DNA from: Streptomyces sulphureus DSM 40104
GTDB taxonomy: Bacteria > Actinomycetota > Actinomycetes > Streptomycetales > Streptomycetaceae
DNA: 64,000 nucleotides
Assembly (NCBI RefSeq): GCF_000381025.1
Contig: NZ_KB905824.1
Coordinates: 62,001-126,000 of the forward strand
Direction of reading: 5' to 3'
Positions 25,601 to 34,478 of this stretch are shown here, in pieces. The position numbers were made by a program, and so were the translations under genes. Below the pieces are notes generated by a model, which saw only the letters and a list, made by a program, of their open reading frames with translations, did not search any database and had not been told where the DNA came from. How positions within the stretch are numbered: the first letter of the stretch is position 1; the number at the start of each line of letters is the position of its first letter.

Positions 25601-25751
25601 GGATCGTGTGAGAAGTGGGCGCCGGGCGCGGGAAAGTCGTGTGGAAACCCGCGGCGTGAGCCGGGGGTTCGTCCGCCCGAGGCGCCCGGTTCCTCCGCAG
25701 TTCCCCGTCGCAGACCGCATATCCGCCACCCGATGCGAAAGGCAGGACGCC

Positions 25752-27521
25752 ATGGGCGATCCGACCGGCCTGATACCCGCCCCGCTCTCCGTCCGCACCG
25801 AGTCCGGGCACTTCCCGCTCACTTCCGAGACGCTGCTCCACGCCGGCCCGGGCGCCGAGCGCGCCGCCCGCCGCCTCCGCGCCGAGCTGAGCCCGCCCAC
25901 CGGCCTACCGCTGCCGCCCGCCCCCGAGCCGGTCGACGGCGCGCTCTGCCTCCTCCTCGACCCCGGACTGCACCAACGCCTGGGCGACGAGGGGTACCTG
26001 CTCGACGTCACGCCCGAGCGCGCCACCCTCACCGCCGCCGCCGAGCCGGGCCTCCACTGGGCCGTACAGACCCTCCGCCAGCTCCTCGGCCCCGCCGCGT
26101 ACCGCCGCGCACCGCTCCCCGGCGGACCCGACTGGTCACTCCCCGCGCTCCACCTCGCCGACGCGCCCCGCTTCCGCTGGCGCGGCCTGATGCTCGACGT
26201 CGCCCGGCACTTCATGCCGAAGGACGGCGTCCTGCGCGTCCTCGACCTCCTCGCGGCGCACAAGCTCAACGTCCTCCACTTCCACCTCACCGACGACCAG
26301 GGCTGGCGGATCGAGGTCCGCGGCAAGCCCCGCCTCACCGAGGTGGCCTCCTGGCGGGAGCGCAGCCGCCTCGGCCACCGCGCCTCCCCGCTCTGGGACC
26401 CGCGTCCGCACGGGGGTTACTACACGCAGGAGGACCTGCGCGAGATCGTCGCGTACGCGGCGGAGCGGCAGATCACCGTCGTGCCCGAGATCGACATCCC
26501 CGGCCACTCGCAGGCCGCGATCGCCGCCTACCCGGAGCTCGGCAACCGCGACGCGGGCGTCGACACCGCGGAGTTGGGCGTCTGGACGGACTGGGGGATC
26601 AGCACACACCTCCTGGCGCCCTCCGAGGAGGTGCTGCGGTTCTACGAGGAGGTGCTGGAGGAGGTGCTGGAGATCTTCCCCTCGCCCTACGTCCACCTCG
26701 GCGGAGACGAGTGCCCCAAGGACGAGTGGCGCGCCTCCCCTTCGGCGCAGGCACGCCTCGCCGAGCTCGGTCTTCCCGACGAGAACGCCCTCCAGGCGTG
26801 GATGCTCCGGCACTTCGGGGAGTGGCTCGCCGCCAGGGGCCGCCGCCTCGTCGGTTGGGACGAGATCCTCCAGGGCGAAGGCGAGGACGCCGACCCGCGC
26901 ACGGCAGCGGGCGCCGTCGTCCCCGACGCCCGGCCGTCCTCCGCCTCCCCGCTCCGCGCGGACGGGCCGAGCGGGGAGGCGTACGCACCCGTCCTCGCGG
27001 ACCTTCCCGACGGCGCCGCCGTCTCCTCGTGGCGCGGGTACGCGGGCGGCGTCGCGGCTGCGCGTGCGGGGCACGACGTCGTCATCTGCCCCGAGCAGCA
27101 GGTCTACTTCGACCACCGGCAGGACGCGGGCGAGGACGAGCCGGTGCCGATCGGTTACGTGCGCACCCTCGCCGACGTCTACCGGTTCGAGCCCGTGCCC
27201 CCGGAGCTGGCGGGGACGGAGCTCGCGGCGCGGGTGCTGGGGACGCAGGCCACCATGTGGGCGGAGTGCACCGAGACGCCGCAGCGCGTCGACTACCAGC
27301 TCTTCCCGCGGCTCGTCGCGCTGGCGGAGGTCGCCTGGTCGCAGCTCCCGGCGCCGGGGCAGCGCGACGTCGAGGGGTTCGAGCGCCGCATGGAGCGCGC
27401 GCACTACCCGCGGCTCGACGCGATGGGCGTGAACTACCGCCCGCCGTCCGGGCCTTACCCCTGGCAGCGTCGTCCCGGCGTGCTCGGACGCCCGATCGAC
27501 GGAGCACCCCCGATCGTGTGA
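25752..27521 (+). CDS. beta-N-acetylhexosaminidase (GH20)
   Basis: The 589-residue enzyme has an N-terminal GH20b-like domain (about 1-135) and the GH20 barrel. The catalytic Asp-Glu pair is Asp319-Glu320 in HLGGDECPK. Other site motifs are NVLHFHLTDDQGWRIE, VPEIDIPGHSQAAIAAYPEL and GWDEIL. It has no signal peptide, so it probably cleaves imported chito-oligosaccharides in the cytoplasm. A low-complexity insert of about 45 residues follows GWDEIL and may be a flexible loop. It lies behind the dre-controlled importer and is likely part of the same regulon. Confidence 0.93.
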   Translation: MGDPTGLIPAPLSVRTESGHFPLTSETLLHAGPGAERAARRLRAELSPPTGLPLPPAPEPVDGALCLLLDPGLHQRLGDEGYLLDVTPERATLTAAAEPGLHWAVQTLRQLLGPAAYRRAPLPGGPDWSLPALHLADAPRFRWRGLMLDVARHFMPKDGVLRVLDLLAAHKLNVLHFHLTDDQGWRIEVRGKPRLTEVASWRERSRLGHRASPLWDPRPHGGYYTQEDLREIVAYAAERQITVVPEIDIPGHSQAAIAAYPELGNRDAGVDTAELGVWTDWGISTHLLAPSEEVLRFYEEVLEEVLEIFPSPYVHLGGDECPKDEWRASPSAQARLAELGLPDENALQAWMLRHFGEWLAARGRRLVGWDEILQGEGEDADPRTAAGAVVPDARPSSASPLRADGPSGEAYAPVLADLPDGAAVSSWRGYAGGVAAARAGHDVVICPEQQVYFDHRQDAGEDEPVPIGYVRTLADVYRFEPVPPELAGTELAARVLGTQATMWAECTETPQRVDYQLFPRLVALAEVAWSQLPAPGQRDVEGFERRMERAHYPRLDAMGVNYRPPSGPYPWQRRPGVLGRPIDGAPPIV

Positions 27522-27555
27522 GCGCCGCCCGTGCGTGCGCATCGCGGCGGCGCTC
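27520..27555 (+). terminator. hairpin at the hexosaminidase stop
   Basis: GAGCGCCGCC (27520-27529) pairs with GGCGGCGCTC (27546-27555). A competing stem (GTGCGC...GCGCAC) extends to about 27573. No T-run is present. Confidence 0.5.
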
Positions 27556-27862
27556 CGCGGTGCGCACGCGCTCGGCCGCGCGTGCGAAGCCCCGGTCCCC
27601 GTCGGCCGGTTCGCCGCCGTCGCCGCCTTCCCCGAGTGCACTTCACGGTCGATAGCGGCTCTTCTTCCCAATAGGCCCTCTTCGGGACACAATCGCCCGT
27701 CCCGGACCCTCGTGTGGACAGCCCGCCGGGATATGCCAGAGTTGCCACCGCCGGGCCGTGAGCACGTACCGTACGGTCAGTGCGGCCGGGGAGGTCGGGG
27801 AGCCCCGGCCTGCTCCGAGCGGTCCGGGGATGGCCGGGGAAGACCGGGGAAGGGGCGCTGGA
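27556..27862 (+). other. intergenic region before the xanthine-dehydrogenase-like operon
   Basis: About 300 bases without a gene. AT-richer patches near 27650-27680 and 27715-27740 may hold the operon promoter, but no hexamer pair has correct spacing. I see nothing else. Confidence 0.4.
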
Positions 27863-28777
27863 TTGAGCACGCACGTACGGCATCCGCTGCACGGCGAGCA
27901 GGCTGTGCCGTCTGTCATGCTGCCCACCACGCTCGACGAGGCCGTCTCGGCGCTCACCGCCGTCCCCGCGGCCGTGCCCGTGGCCGGAGGCACCGACCTC
28001 ATGGCCGACGTCAACGCAGGCCAACTCCGCCCCGCCGCCCTCGTCGGCCTCGGCCGCGTCGGCGGTATCCGCGGCTGGGAGTACCAGGACGGGCACGCGG
28101 TACTCGGCGCGGGGCTCACCCACGCGCGCATGTGCCGACCCGACTTCGCAGCCCTCATCCCCGGGCTCGCCGCCGCGGCCCGCGTCGCGGGCCCGCCGCA
28201 GGTGCGGAACGCCGGCACGCTCGGCGGCAACGTCGTCACCGGCGCACCGACGGGCGACGCGCTGCCGGTCCTCGCCGCGCTGGAGGCGACGCTGTCCATC
28301 GCCGGCCCCGGGGGCGCGCATCGCGAGGTGCCGGTGAGCCATCTCCTCGCCGGCGTCGAGATGTTGCAGCCGGGCGAACTCGTCGGCCATGTAAGGGTTC
28401 CGCTGCTGCACGCGCCGCAGACCTTCCTCAAGGCGACGGGGCGTACGGGACCCGGCCGCGCGCTCGCCTCGGTCGCCGTCGTGCTCGACCCGGTGCGCCG
28501 CGGGGTGCGGTGCGCGGTGGGCGCCGTCGCGCCGATGCCGCTGCGCCCGCTGGAAGCGGAGCGCTGGATCGCCTCGCTCATCGACTGGGAGGGCGGACGC
28601 GGCCTCCCCGAGGGCGCGTTGACGGCGTTCGGGGAGTACGTCGCCATGGCGTGCATCCCCGACCCGCCTGCCGAGGAGGCCGAGGGCGAGCCCCCCGTAC
28701 TTCCGCCCGCGGCGCTGCACTTGCGGCGTACGGTGGCCACACTGTCCCGTCGGGGACTCGGGAGAGCACTCGCATGA
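27863..28777 (+). CDS. xanthine-dehydrogenase-family FAD-binding subunit
   Basis: The 304-residue protein has the FAD-binding motifs of molybdenum hydroxylase medium subunits: VAGGTDLMADVNAGQLRPAA and VRNAGTLGGNVVTGAPTGD. A C-terminal CO-dehydrogenase-flavoprotein-like region follows. The start is uncertain. I use TTG at 27863, which has GGAAGGGGC upstream and gives LSTHVRH, like relatives that start MSTH. ATG at 27830 or 27917 are alternatives. The stop overlaps the FeS-subunit start as ATGA. Confidence 0.85.
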   Translation: MSTHVRHPLHGEQAVPSVMLPTTLDEAVSALTAVPAAVPVAGGTDLMADVNAGQLRPAALVGLGRVGGIRGWEYQDGHAVLGAGLTHARMCRPDFAALIPGLAAAARVAGPPQVRNAGTLGGNVVTGAPTGDALPVLAALEATLSIAGPGGAHREVPVSHLLAGVEMLQPGELVGHVRVPLLHAPQTFLKATGRTGPGRALASVAVVLDPVRRGVRCAVGAVAPMPLRPLEAERWIASLIDWEGGRGLPEGALTAFGEYVAMACIPDPPAEEAEGEPPVLPPAALHLRRTVATLSRRGLGRALA

Positions 28778-30771
28778 GCAACGAGAACGACCACGACAGC
28801 ACAGGTGCGGGCGGCGAGGCGGAGCACGGCGGATGGCAGGCCCCGCCTCCGCCCCACACCCCGTACGAGCAGCAGACGCCCCCGAGTTGGGGCCCCGGCG
28901 AGGACTCGGACGCGACGGCCTTCGTGCAACTCCCTCCCGACCTGGGCGCCTACCAGGCCGACCCGTCCGCGTCGGCCGGCGGCCCGGGCACCCCGCTCGC
29001 CGCGCCCGGCACCGGCACCGGCGGATACACCCCGCCCACGATCGACCCGGCGGGCCCGATGACGCCGGCCGCCTCCACCGACCCGTCGGCGACGGGGCAG
29101 TGGGTACTGCCGTACGCGGCCGAGGTGCCGGGCGGCGAGGCCGAGGCGCGCACGCACCCGTACGGGGGCCACGATGGCGCGCCGGAGGCGCCGCCCCACC
29201 CCGGCGCGTACGCGGGCGGCCCCGGGTACGGGCCGTACGCTGCCCAACCCCCTGGCGTCGAGGGCCGGTTCGGCGGTACACCGGTCGACTCCGGCGTGCC
29301 GCCCGTGCAGGCGCAGCAGTGGCACGACGCCCCGGGTGCGGCCGCGTACCCGGAGGCCGAGCCGGATTCCGCTTCCGGGCACGGGCCCTCGGGCCAGGGT
29401 GCCGCGGCGGCGCTCGCGGGGTCGCACGAGGCCCGCAGCCGGCGTCCGCTCGGCGCGGGCGGTGGCGCGGCCGAGGGGCACGCGGCCCACGCGGAGGGCG
29501 GTTCGCCCGGCGCGCAGCCCGGTGGCGCACCGCAGGGGACGGGTGCGTACGGCGCGCCCGTAGGGCCCGGTGTGTCCAACATGCCTGTGGAGCCGGCCGG
29601 TTGGCCCTCGCGGACGGGACCGGACGGGACCGTGGCGCCGCCGTCGGGCGGGGCCGGCATCCCGGCCGACGGGGGCACGGCCGCTTCCGGGCAGGCGTCC
29701 GGCGCCGAGGAGCCGGAAGGCGCGGGGCCCGGGGACGAGACGCCGCACGCGGGCGGGAGCGCGGAGCCGCCCGCGACGGGACCCGGCGCGGGGCCGGACA
29801 CGGGTGCCGTACCGGAACCCGACGCGGGTGCCGTACCGCGACCCGATGCGGGCGACGCACCGCGACCCGGTGCGGGTGCCGTACCGCGACCCGGCGCCGG
29901 CGACGCACCGGAGCCCGATGCGGACGACGTACCGGAACCCGATGCCGGCGACGCACCGGAACCCGACGCGGCCGACGGGGCGGAAGCGGCCGACGTCCCG
30001 GACGTCGAGGCCCCGTCCGAAGCGCTGGTGGACAGCGAACACCCGCACGTCTCCTACGCGTTGCGCGTCAACGGCGTCGACCGACCGGTCACCGATTCGT
30101 GGATCGGCGAGTCCCTGCTCTACGTGCTCCGCGAGCGGCTCGGCCTCGCCGGGGCCAAGGACGGCTGTGCGCAGGGGGAGTGCGGCGCATGCTCGGTACA
30201 GGTCGACGGGCGGCTCGTCGCCTCGTGCCTGGTGCCCGCCGCCACGGCTGCCGGGAGCGAGGTGCGCACCGTCGAGGGGCTCGCCTCCGAGGGCACCCCT
30301 TCCGACGTCCAGCGCGCCCTCGCCGAGGGCGGGTTCGTCCAGTGCGGCTTCTGCGTCCCCGGGCTGGCGATGACCGTCCACGACCTGCTGGAGGGGAACC
30401 ACCGCCCCAGCGAGCTGGAGGTCAGGCAGGCGATCTGCGGCAACCTCTGCCGCTGCTCCGGCTACCGCGGCATCCTCGACGCGGTCGGCCGCGTCGTCGC
30501 CGAGCGCGCCCACGCGGGCGAGGAGGACGAGGGCGCGGAGGGCGAGGGCGCGCCCGAGGCGCAGGCCGAGCGCGAGGCACCGCCCGTCGCGCAGATCCCG
30601 CAGCCGCAGCAGCCCGAACCCCCGGCGCACCAGGGCCAGTTCGTCCCCCCGCAGACGGGCGAGCACCCGGGCGGCGTGCCGCACGGACAGGGGCCGCACA
30701 TCCCGCACCAGGCGCCCCCCGGCGCCGGCGGTGCCCACCCCGGCCCCCACGACCAGGGCGGCCGGCAGTGA
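28774..30771 (+). CDS. [2Fe-2S] subunit with giant low-complexity N-terminus
   Basis: The 665-residue protein has its enzymatic part only at about residues 425-580. That part holds a plant-type ferredoxin domain (CAQGECGAC plus a Cys in VASCLV) and a second helical domain (VQCGFCVPG, GNLCRCSGY), so all eight cluster cysteines are present. Usual family length is 150-200 residues. The first 420 residues are Pro/Gly/Ala-rich and disordered, ending in repeats such as EPDAGAVPRPDAGDAPRPGA. The last 85 residues are also Pro/Gln/His-rich. ATG at 28774 overlaps the FAD subunit stop. Confidence 0.88.
   Translation: MSNENDHDSTGAGGEAEHGGWQAPPPPHTPYEQQTPPSWGPGEDSDATAFVQLPPDLGAYQADPSASAGGPGTPLAAPGTGTGGYTPPTIDPAGPMTPAASTDPSATGQWVLPYAAEVPGGEAEARTHPYGGHDGAPEAPPHPGAYAGGPGYGPYAAQPPGVEGRFGGTPVDSGVPPVQAQQWHDAPGAAAYPEAEPDSASGHGPSGQGAAAALAGSHEARSRRPLGAGGGAAEGHAAHAEGGSPGAQPGGAPQGTGAYGAPVGPGVSNMPVEPAGWPSRTGPDGTVAPPSGGAGIPADGGTAASGQASGAEEPEGAGPGDETPHAGGSAEPPATGPGAGPDTGAVPEPDAGAVPRPDAGDAPRPGAGAVPRPGAGDAPEPDADDVPEPDAGDAPEPDAADGAEAADVPDVEAPSEALVDSEHPHVSYALRVNGVDRPVTDSWIGESLLYVLRERLGLAGAKDGCAQGECGACSVQVDGRLVASCLVPAATAAGSEVRTVEGLASEGTPSDVQRALAEGGFVQCGFCVPGLAMTVHDLLEGNHRPSELEVRQAICGNLCRCSGYRGILDAVGRVVAERAHAGEEDEGAEGEGAPEAQAEREAPPVAQIPQPQQPEPPAHQGQFVPPQTGEHPGGVPHGQGPHIPHQAPPGAGGAHPGPHDQGGRQ
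29805..29970 (+). repeat. in-frame tandem repeat in the FeS subunit gene
   Basis: About ten near-copies of an 18-base unit encode alternating P-[ED/RP]-P-x-A-G-[AD]-[AV] peptides. The frame is kept across the array. The repeats may vary in number between strains. Confidence 0.75.
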
Positions 30772-30880
30772 CGTCCGCGCCCGGCACCCCGCGCGCGCAC
30801 CGCCCGTGCGCGCGCCATCTCCGCGCCGCGGCCCGCGGCCGGCACAGCACCCTCCCGCCCACGCTCAGGAAGGCGGTGGC

Positions 30881-33217
30881 ATGACGGACATGGCCGAGAC
30901 GCGCAGTAACCGAGCCACCCGGACGGGCGGCCCCGTCGCCGCGGACGCCGCCCCCGAAGAGGACCTCGCCGCACACGGGTTGGGCGCCTCCCTCACCCCC
31001 GAGGACGCGCCGGCCAAGGTGACCGGCACCTTCCCCTACGCCGCTGACCTGTGGGCCGAGGGCCTGCTGTGGGCTGCCGTGCACCGGTCGCCTTACCCCA
31101 GGGCGCGGATCGTCTCGATCGACACCGAGCAGGCCGAGGCGATGCCCGGTGTCCTCGCCGTCGTCACACACCGTGACATCCCGGGCGAGGAGTCCTTCGG
31201 GCGGAAGGTCGCCGACCAACCGGTCTTCGCGCGCGAGGAGGTGCGCTACCACGGGGAGCCGATCGCGGCCGTCGCCGCCGACCACCCGGACACGGCGCGC
31301 CTCGCCGCCGCAGCCGTCGCGGTCGAGTACGAGGTGCTCGACGCGCTCACCGACCCGCAGGAGTCGTTCGAGAGCGAGCCGCTCCACCCGGACGGCAACG
31401 TCGTGCGCCACATCCCGCTGCGGTACGGCGACCCGTCCGTCTCCGGCGAGGTGATGGTCGAGGGGATGTACCGCATCGGGCGGCAGGACCCGGCGCCCGT
31501 GGGGGCCGAGTCGGCGCTTGCGGTGCCGCGTCCGGACGGCGGTGTGGAGATCTACACGGCCTCCACCGACCCGCACACCGATCGCGACCTTGCCGCCGCC
31601 TGCTTCGGGCTCCCGCCGGAGCAGGTCAAGATCGTCGTCACCGGGGTGCCCGGGTCGCTCGGGGACCGTGAGGACGTCGCGCTCCAGGTGCCGCTCGGGC
31701 TGCTGGCGATGCGCACGGGGTGCCCCGTCAAGATCGCCGTCACGCGCGAGGAGTCCTTCCTCGGGCATCCGCACCGCCATCCGACGCTGCTGCGGTACCG
31801 CCACCACGCCGACGCCGAGGGCAAGTTGCTCAAGGTCGAGGCCCAGATCCTCATGGACGCCGGCGCCTACGCCGACACCTCGTCCGACGCGCTCGCCGCG
31901 GCCGTCTCCTTCGCGGCGGGGCCCTACGTCGTGCCGCACGCCGTCGTCGACGGCTGGATGGTGCGTACCAACAACCCGCCCGCGGGGCACCTCCGCGGCG
32001 AGGGCGCGATGCAGGTCTGCGCTGCCCACGAGGCCCAGATGGACAGCCTCGCCGCCAAGTTGGGGATCGACCCCGCCGAGCTGCGCAAGCGCAACGTCCT
32101 CGCCACCGGTGACCTCCTTCCCACGGGGCAGACCGTCACCTGCCCCGCCCCCGTCGAGGAGCTCCTCGACGCGGTGCGCGAGGCGCCGCTGCCTCCGCTC
32201 CCCAAAGAGGGGCCGCAGCACCAGTGGCTCCTTCCCGGCGGCCCCGGCGGCGCGGGGGAGCCCGCGGCGGTGCGTCGCGGCGTCGGCTACGCGCTCGGCA
32301 TGGTGCACATGCTCGGCGCCGAGGGCGCGGACGAGGTCTCCACGGCGACGGTGAAGGTGAGCGGCCCCACGGCGACCGTGCTGTGCGCGGCGGCCGACTC
32401 GGGCCAGGGGTTCACCACGCTGGCGCGGCAGATCGTCCAGGAGACCCTCGGTATCGACGAGGTCCACGTCGTACCGGTCGACACCGACCAGCCCTCGGCG
32501 GGGCCCGCGATGCGCGGACGGCACACCTGGGTCTCGGGCGGTGCCGTCGAGCGCGCGGCGAAGATGGTGCGCACACAGCTACTCCAGCCGCTCGCGGCGA
32601 AGTTCGGGATGTCGACCGAGCTGCTCTCCATCGCCGACGGCAAGATCACCTCGTACGACGGCGTCCTCTCCACGACCGTCGTCGAGGCGCTGGAGGACAA
32701 GGAGCTCTGGGCGACGGCGCAGTGCAGGCCGCACCCCACCGAGCCGCTCGACGAGACGGGCCAGGGCGACGCGTTCGTCGGTCTCGCCTTCGCAGCGATG
32801 CGCGCCGTGGTCGACGTCGACATCGAGCTGGGCACGGTGCGCGTCGTGGAGGTCGCCGTGGCGCAGGACGTCGGACGGGTTCTCAACCCGCGGCAGTTGA
32901 GAGCGCGGATCGAGGCCGGTGTCACGCAGGGGGTCGGTGCGGCGCTCAGCGAGCACCTGCGCGTCGCCGGCGGCATGGTCCGCCACCCCGATCTGCGCAC
33001 CTACGCGCTCCCCACCGCGCTCGACGCACCCGAGGTGCGCATCGTCAAGCTCGTCGAGGAGCGCGACGTGGTGGCGCCGTTCGGCGCGAAGGCCGCGTCC
33101 GGTGTACCGGTCGTCGTCGCGCCCGCCGCCGTGGCCTCCGCCGTGCGCGCGGCGACGGGGCGTCCCGCCAATCGGCTGCCGATCCGGCCGCAGGCGGCTG
33201 CGGTGGGGTCGCAGTAG
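30881..33217 (+). CDS. xanthine-dehydrogenase-like molybdopterin-binding subunit, atypical
   Basis: The 778-residue protein aligns over its length with large subunits of molybdenum hydroxylases: VTGTFPYAADLWAEGLLWAA at the start, TNNPPAGHLRGEGAMQV in the middle, and VAVAQDVGRVLNPRQLRARI late. Two hallmarks differ. The usual GGGFGGKE pterin loop reads GVPGSLGDRED (about 256-266). The C-terminal GxGE catalytic-glutamate stretch reads FGAKAASGVPVVV (about 733-745), so the Glu is absent. The enzyme may act on another substrate or be non-catalytic. ATG at 30881 has AGGAAGG upstream. It closes a three-subunit operon. Confidence 0.88.
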   Translation: MTDMAETRSNRATRTGGPVAADAAPEEDLAAHGLGASLTPEDAPAKVTGTFPYAADLWAEGLLWAAVHRSPYPRARIVSIDTEQAEAMPGVLAVVTHRDIPGEESFGRKVADQPVFAREEVRYHGEPIAAVAADHPDTARLAAAAVAVEYEVLDALTDPQESFESEPLHPDGNVVRHIPLRYGDPSVSGEVMVEGMYRIGRQDPAPVGAESALAVPRPDGGVEIYTASTDPHTDRDLAAACFGLPPEQVKIVVTGVPGSLGDREDVALQVPLGLLAMRTGCPVKIAVTREESFLGHPHRHPTLLRYRHHADAEGKLLKVEAQILMDAGAYADTSSDALAAAVSFAAGPYVVPHAVVDGWMVRTNNPPAGHLRGEGAMQVCAAHEAQMDSLAAKLGIDPAELRKRNVLATGDLLPTGQTVTCPAPVEELLDAVREAPLPPLPKEGPQHQWLLPGGPGGAGEPAAVRRGVGYALGMVHMLGAEGADEVSTATVKVSGPTATVLCAAADSGQGFTTLARQIVQETLGIDEVHVVPVDTDQPSAGPAMRGRHTWVSGGAVERAAKMVRTQLLQPLAAKFGMSTELLSIADGKITSYDGVLSTTVVEALEDKELWATAQCRPHPTEPLDETGQGDAFVGLAFAAMRAVVDVDIELGTVRVVEVAVAQDVGRVLNPRQLRARIEAGVTQGVGAALSEHLRVAGGMVRHPDLRTYALPTALDAPEVRIVKLVEERDVVAPFGAKAASGVPVVVAPAAVASAVRAATGRPANRLPIRPQAAAVGSQ

Positions 33218-33966
33218 CGGCGGTGAAACGGGCGTCCGGCGGGGGGAGTTGGCGTCGCCGGGGTTGAGCAGGCCGGCGGCGGGTCGTTGGCGGACGTTCT
33301 TGTGTGTGCCTGCTTCGCAAGGTGCGGGTGTCGGGGGCTGCGGCGCCGTCTCGCTCCGGGCAGCGCGCCAGGGCGAGACGGCTGGCTTGTTCGGTGTGAA
33401 CCGGGCCTGCGTGACGGCCGGTTCGGCAGCGGTCTTCTCCGGCGGTGAGTCAAGAGGCGCCCGATCGTGGTGAAGCGTCGGGAGGCGCTGCGTCGGTTCC
33501 GTGCGGCGTGAACTCGGTCCGGGAGGTGGCCTGTTCGGCAGCCGGTTCTGTGGCGCACGTGTCCTTTGGTCCCGGCCGGTTCGGCAGCGTCTGCGGGGTG
33601 ACGCGCTCTGGTGCGCCTGGCCGCGGTGACCTCCACCGGCGCGAACCAGCCCTGTAGTACGTGGTTTCGACGCCGGCGACCACGGCCGACGCGTCCTTCC
33701 CCCTCGGTACAGGCTGCTCGGAATGCCGAGCGGAAAGCACGGATGGCGGCGATTCGCGTCAGCAACGGAAAAGTGGCGCGGAAGACTCTGACGCAGAGGC
33801 GCATGCGTACGACTGGTCGAAGTCTGCTCAGGCACGCGATTGCGCGATTGCGACGCGGCGCTGACACATCTGATACGGCCTCGCCCTAGCGTCTTACGCG
33901 TCGGCCCGAAGAGGGCTGCCGGGGCCGCCCGGTCCCGATCGCGAACGAGAGCGAAGAGGTGTTGCA
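33218..33966. other. gene-poor region with degenerate repeats
   Basis: These 749 bases hold no gene I can support. Base composition is GT-skewed on the plus strand from 33220 to 33600. GGCCGGTTCGGCAGCG occurs twice (33416-33431, 33575-33590), with a weaker copy near 33529. The minus strand around each copy is loosely similar over 40-50 bases. It may be a decayed gene or element. The last 60 bases are the leader of the small secreted protein gene. Confidence 0.45.
33416..33590 (+). repeat. two copies of a 16-bp direct repeat
   Basis: GGCCGGTTCGGCAGCG at 33416-33431 and 33575-33590, 159 bases apart start to start, inside a region without recognisable genes. Confidence 0.6.
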
Positions 33967-34269
33967 ATGGCTCGACGACTCACGAAGGGTCTCGCCACGA
34001 CCGTGGCGACCGCAGGACTCGTCCTCTCCCCGGCCCTCGCCGGCGCTGCCGGCGCCTCGCCGTCCGGCGCGTCCGCCCCGTCCGCGGGGACGGCCGCCGC
34101 GTGCGCGCCCGAGGCGTGCTGGGACAAGGGAGGCACCTTCTGGACGAAGACGAACTGTCAGAAGGACGGCAGGGACGCGGTGCGGGCGAGCGCCAAGTGG
34201 ACCGCCTACACGTGCAAGCAGAGCTTGTCGAACTGGAAGTACACCCTCTACCTCAAGCCGCGCTACTGA
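33967..34269 (+). CDS. small secreted cysteine-containing protein, unknown
   Basis: The 100-residue product has a signal peptide (MARRLTKGLATTVATAGLVL, cleavage near ALAGAAGA). A short Ser/Ala linker leads to a mature part of about 55 residues with four Cys (ACAPEACWDKGG, KTNCQKDG, AYTCKQ) and many aromatic and Lys residues. Two disulfides are likely. I do not recognise the family; the size suggests a secreted inhibitor, antimicrobial or signalling protein, but no motif decides. ATG at 33967 has GAAGAGG upstream. A 21-bp perfect hairpin follows. Confidence 0.75.
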   Translation: MARRLTKGLATTVATAGLVLSPALAGAAGASPSGASAPSAGTAAACAPEACWDKGGTFWTKTNCQKDGRDAVRASAKWTAYTCKQSLSNWKYTLYLKPRY

Positions 34270-34316
34270 AACGTCCGCGGCCCGATCTCGTCCGACACGG
34301 GGGAGCGGACGAACAC

Positions 34317-34362
34317 TGCGCCCCGTCGTCCCGGTGCCCGAGCACCGGGACGACGGGGCGCA
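34317..34362 (+). terminator. 21-bp perfect hairpin terminator
   Basis: The arms at 34317-34337 and 34342-34362 are perfectly complementary with a four-base loop (CCGA). It follows the secreted-protein gene by 48 bases. No T-run is present. Confidence 0.8.
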
Positions 34363-34478
34363 CCGCCCTTCCGACACCGCCCGACCGCACCAGGCCCCGC
34401 CGCTCTCGGACCAAGGCCCCAGTGATGTTCCGTCGCTCGGCTGGTCCCCGGACGAGCGGTGAGGCTTACGGTGCCCGC

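Noticed and set aside
29805..29970. Regular short repeats resembling a CRISPR-like array
   Set aside because: The units are contiguous 18-mers in frame within a coding sequence and have no spacers.
27643..30750. Long minus-strand open frame antisense to the FeS subunit
   Set aside because: It arises from the repetitive GC-rich coding sequence. It has no ribosome site and no family resemblance.
34317..34362. The 21-bp perfect inverted repeat as an insertion-sequence or integron end
   Set aside because: The loop is four bases and no transposase or target duplication is nearby. It fits a terminator.
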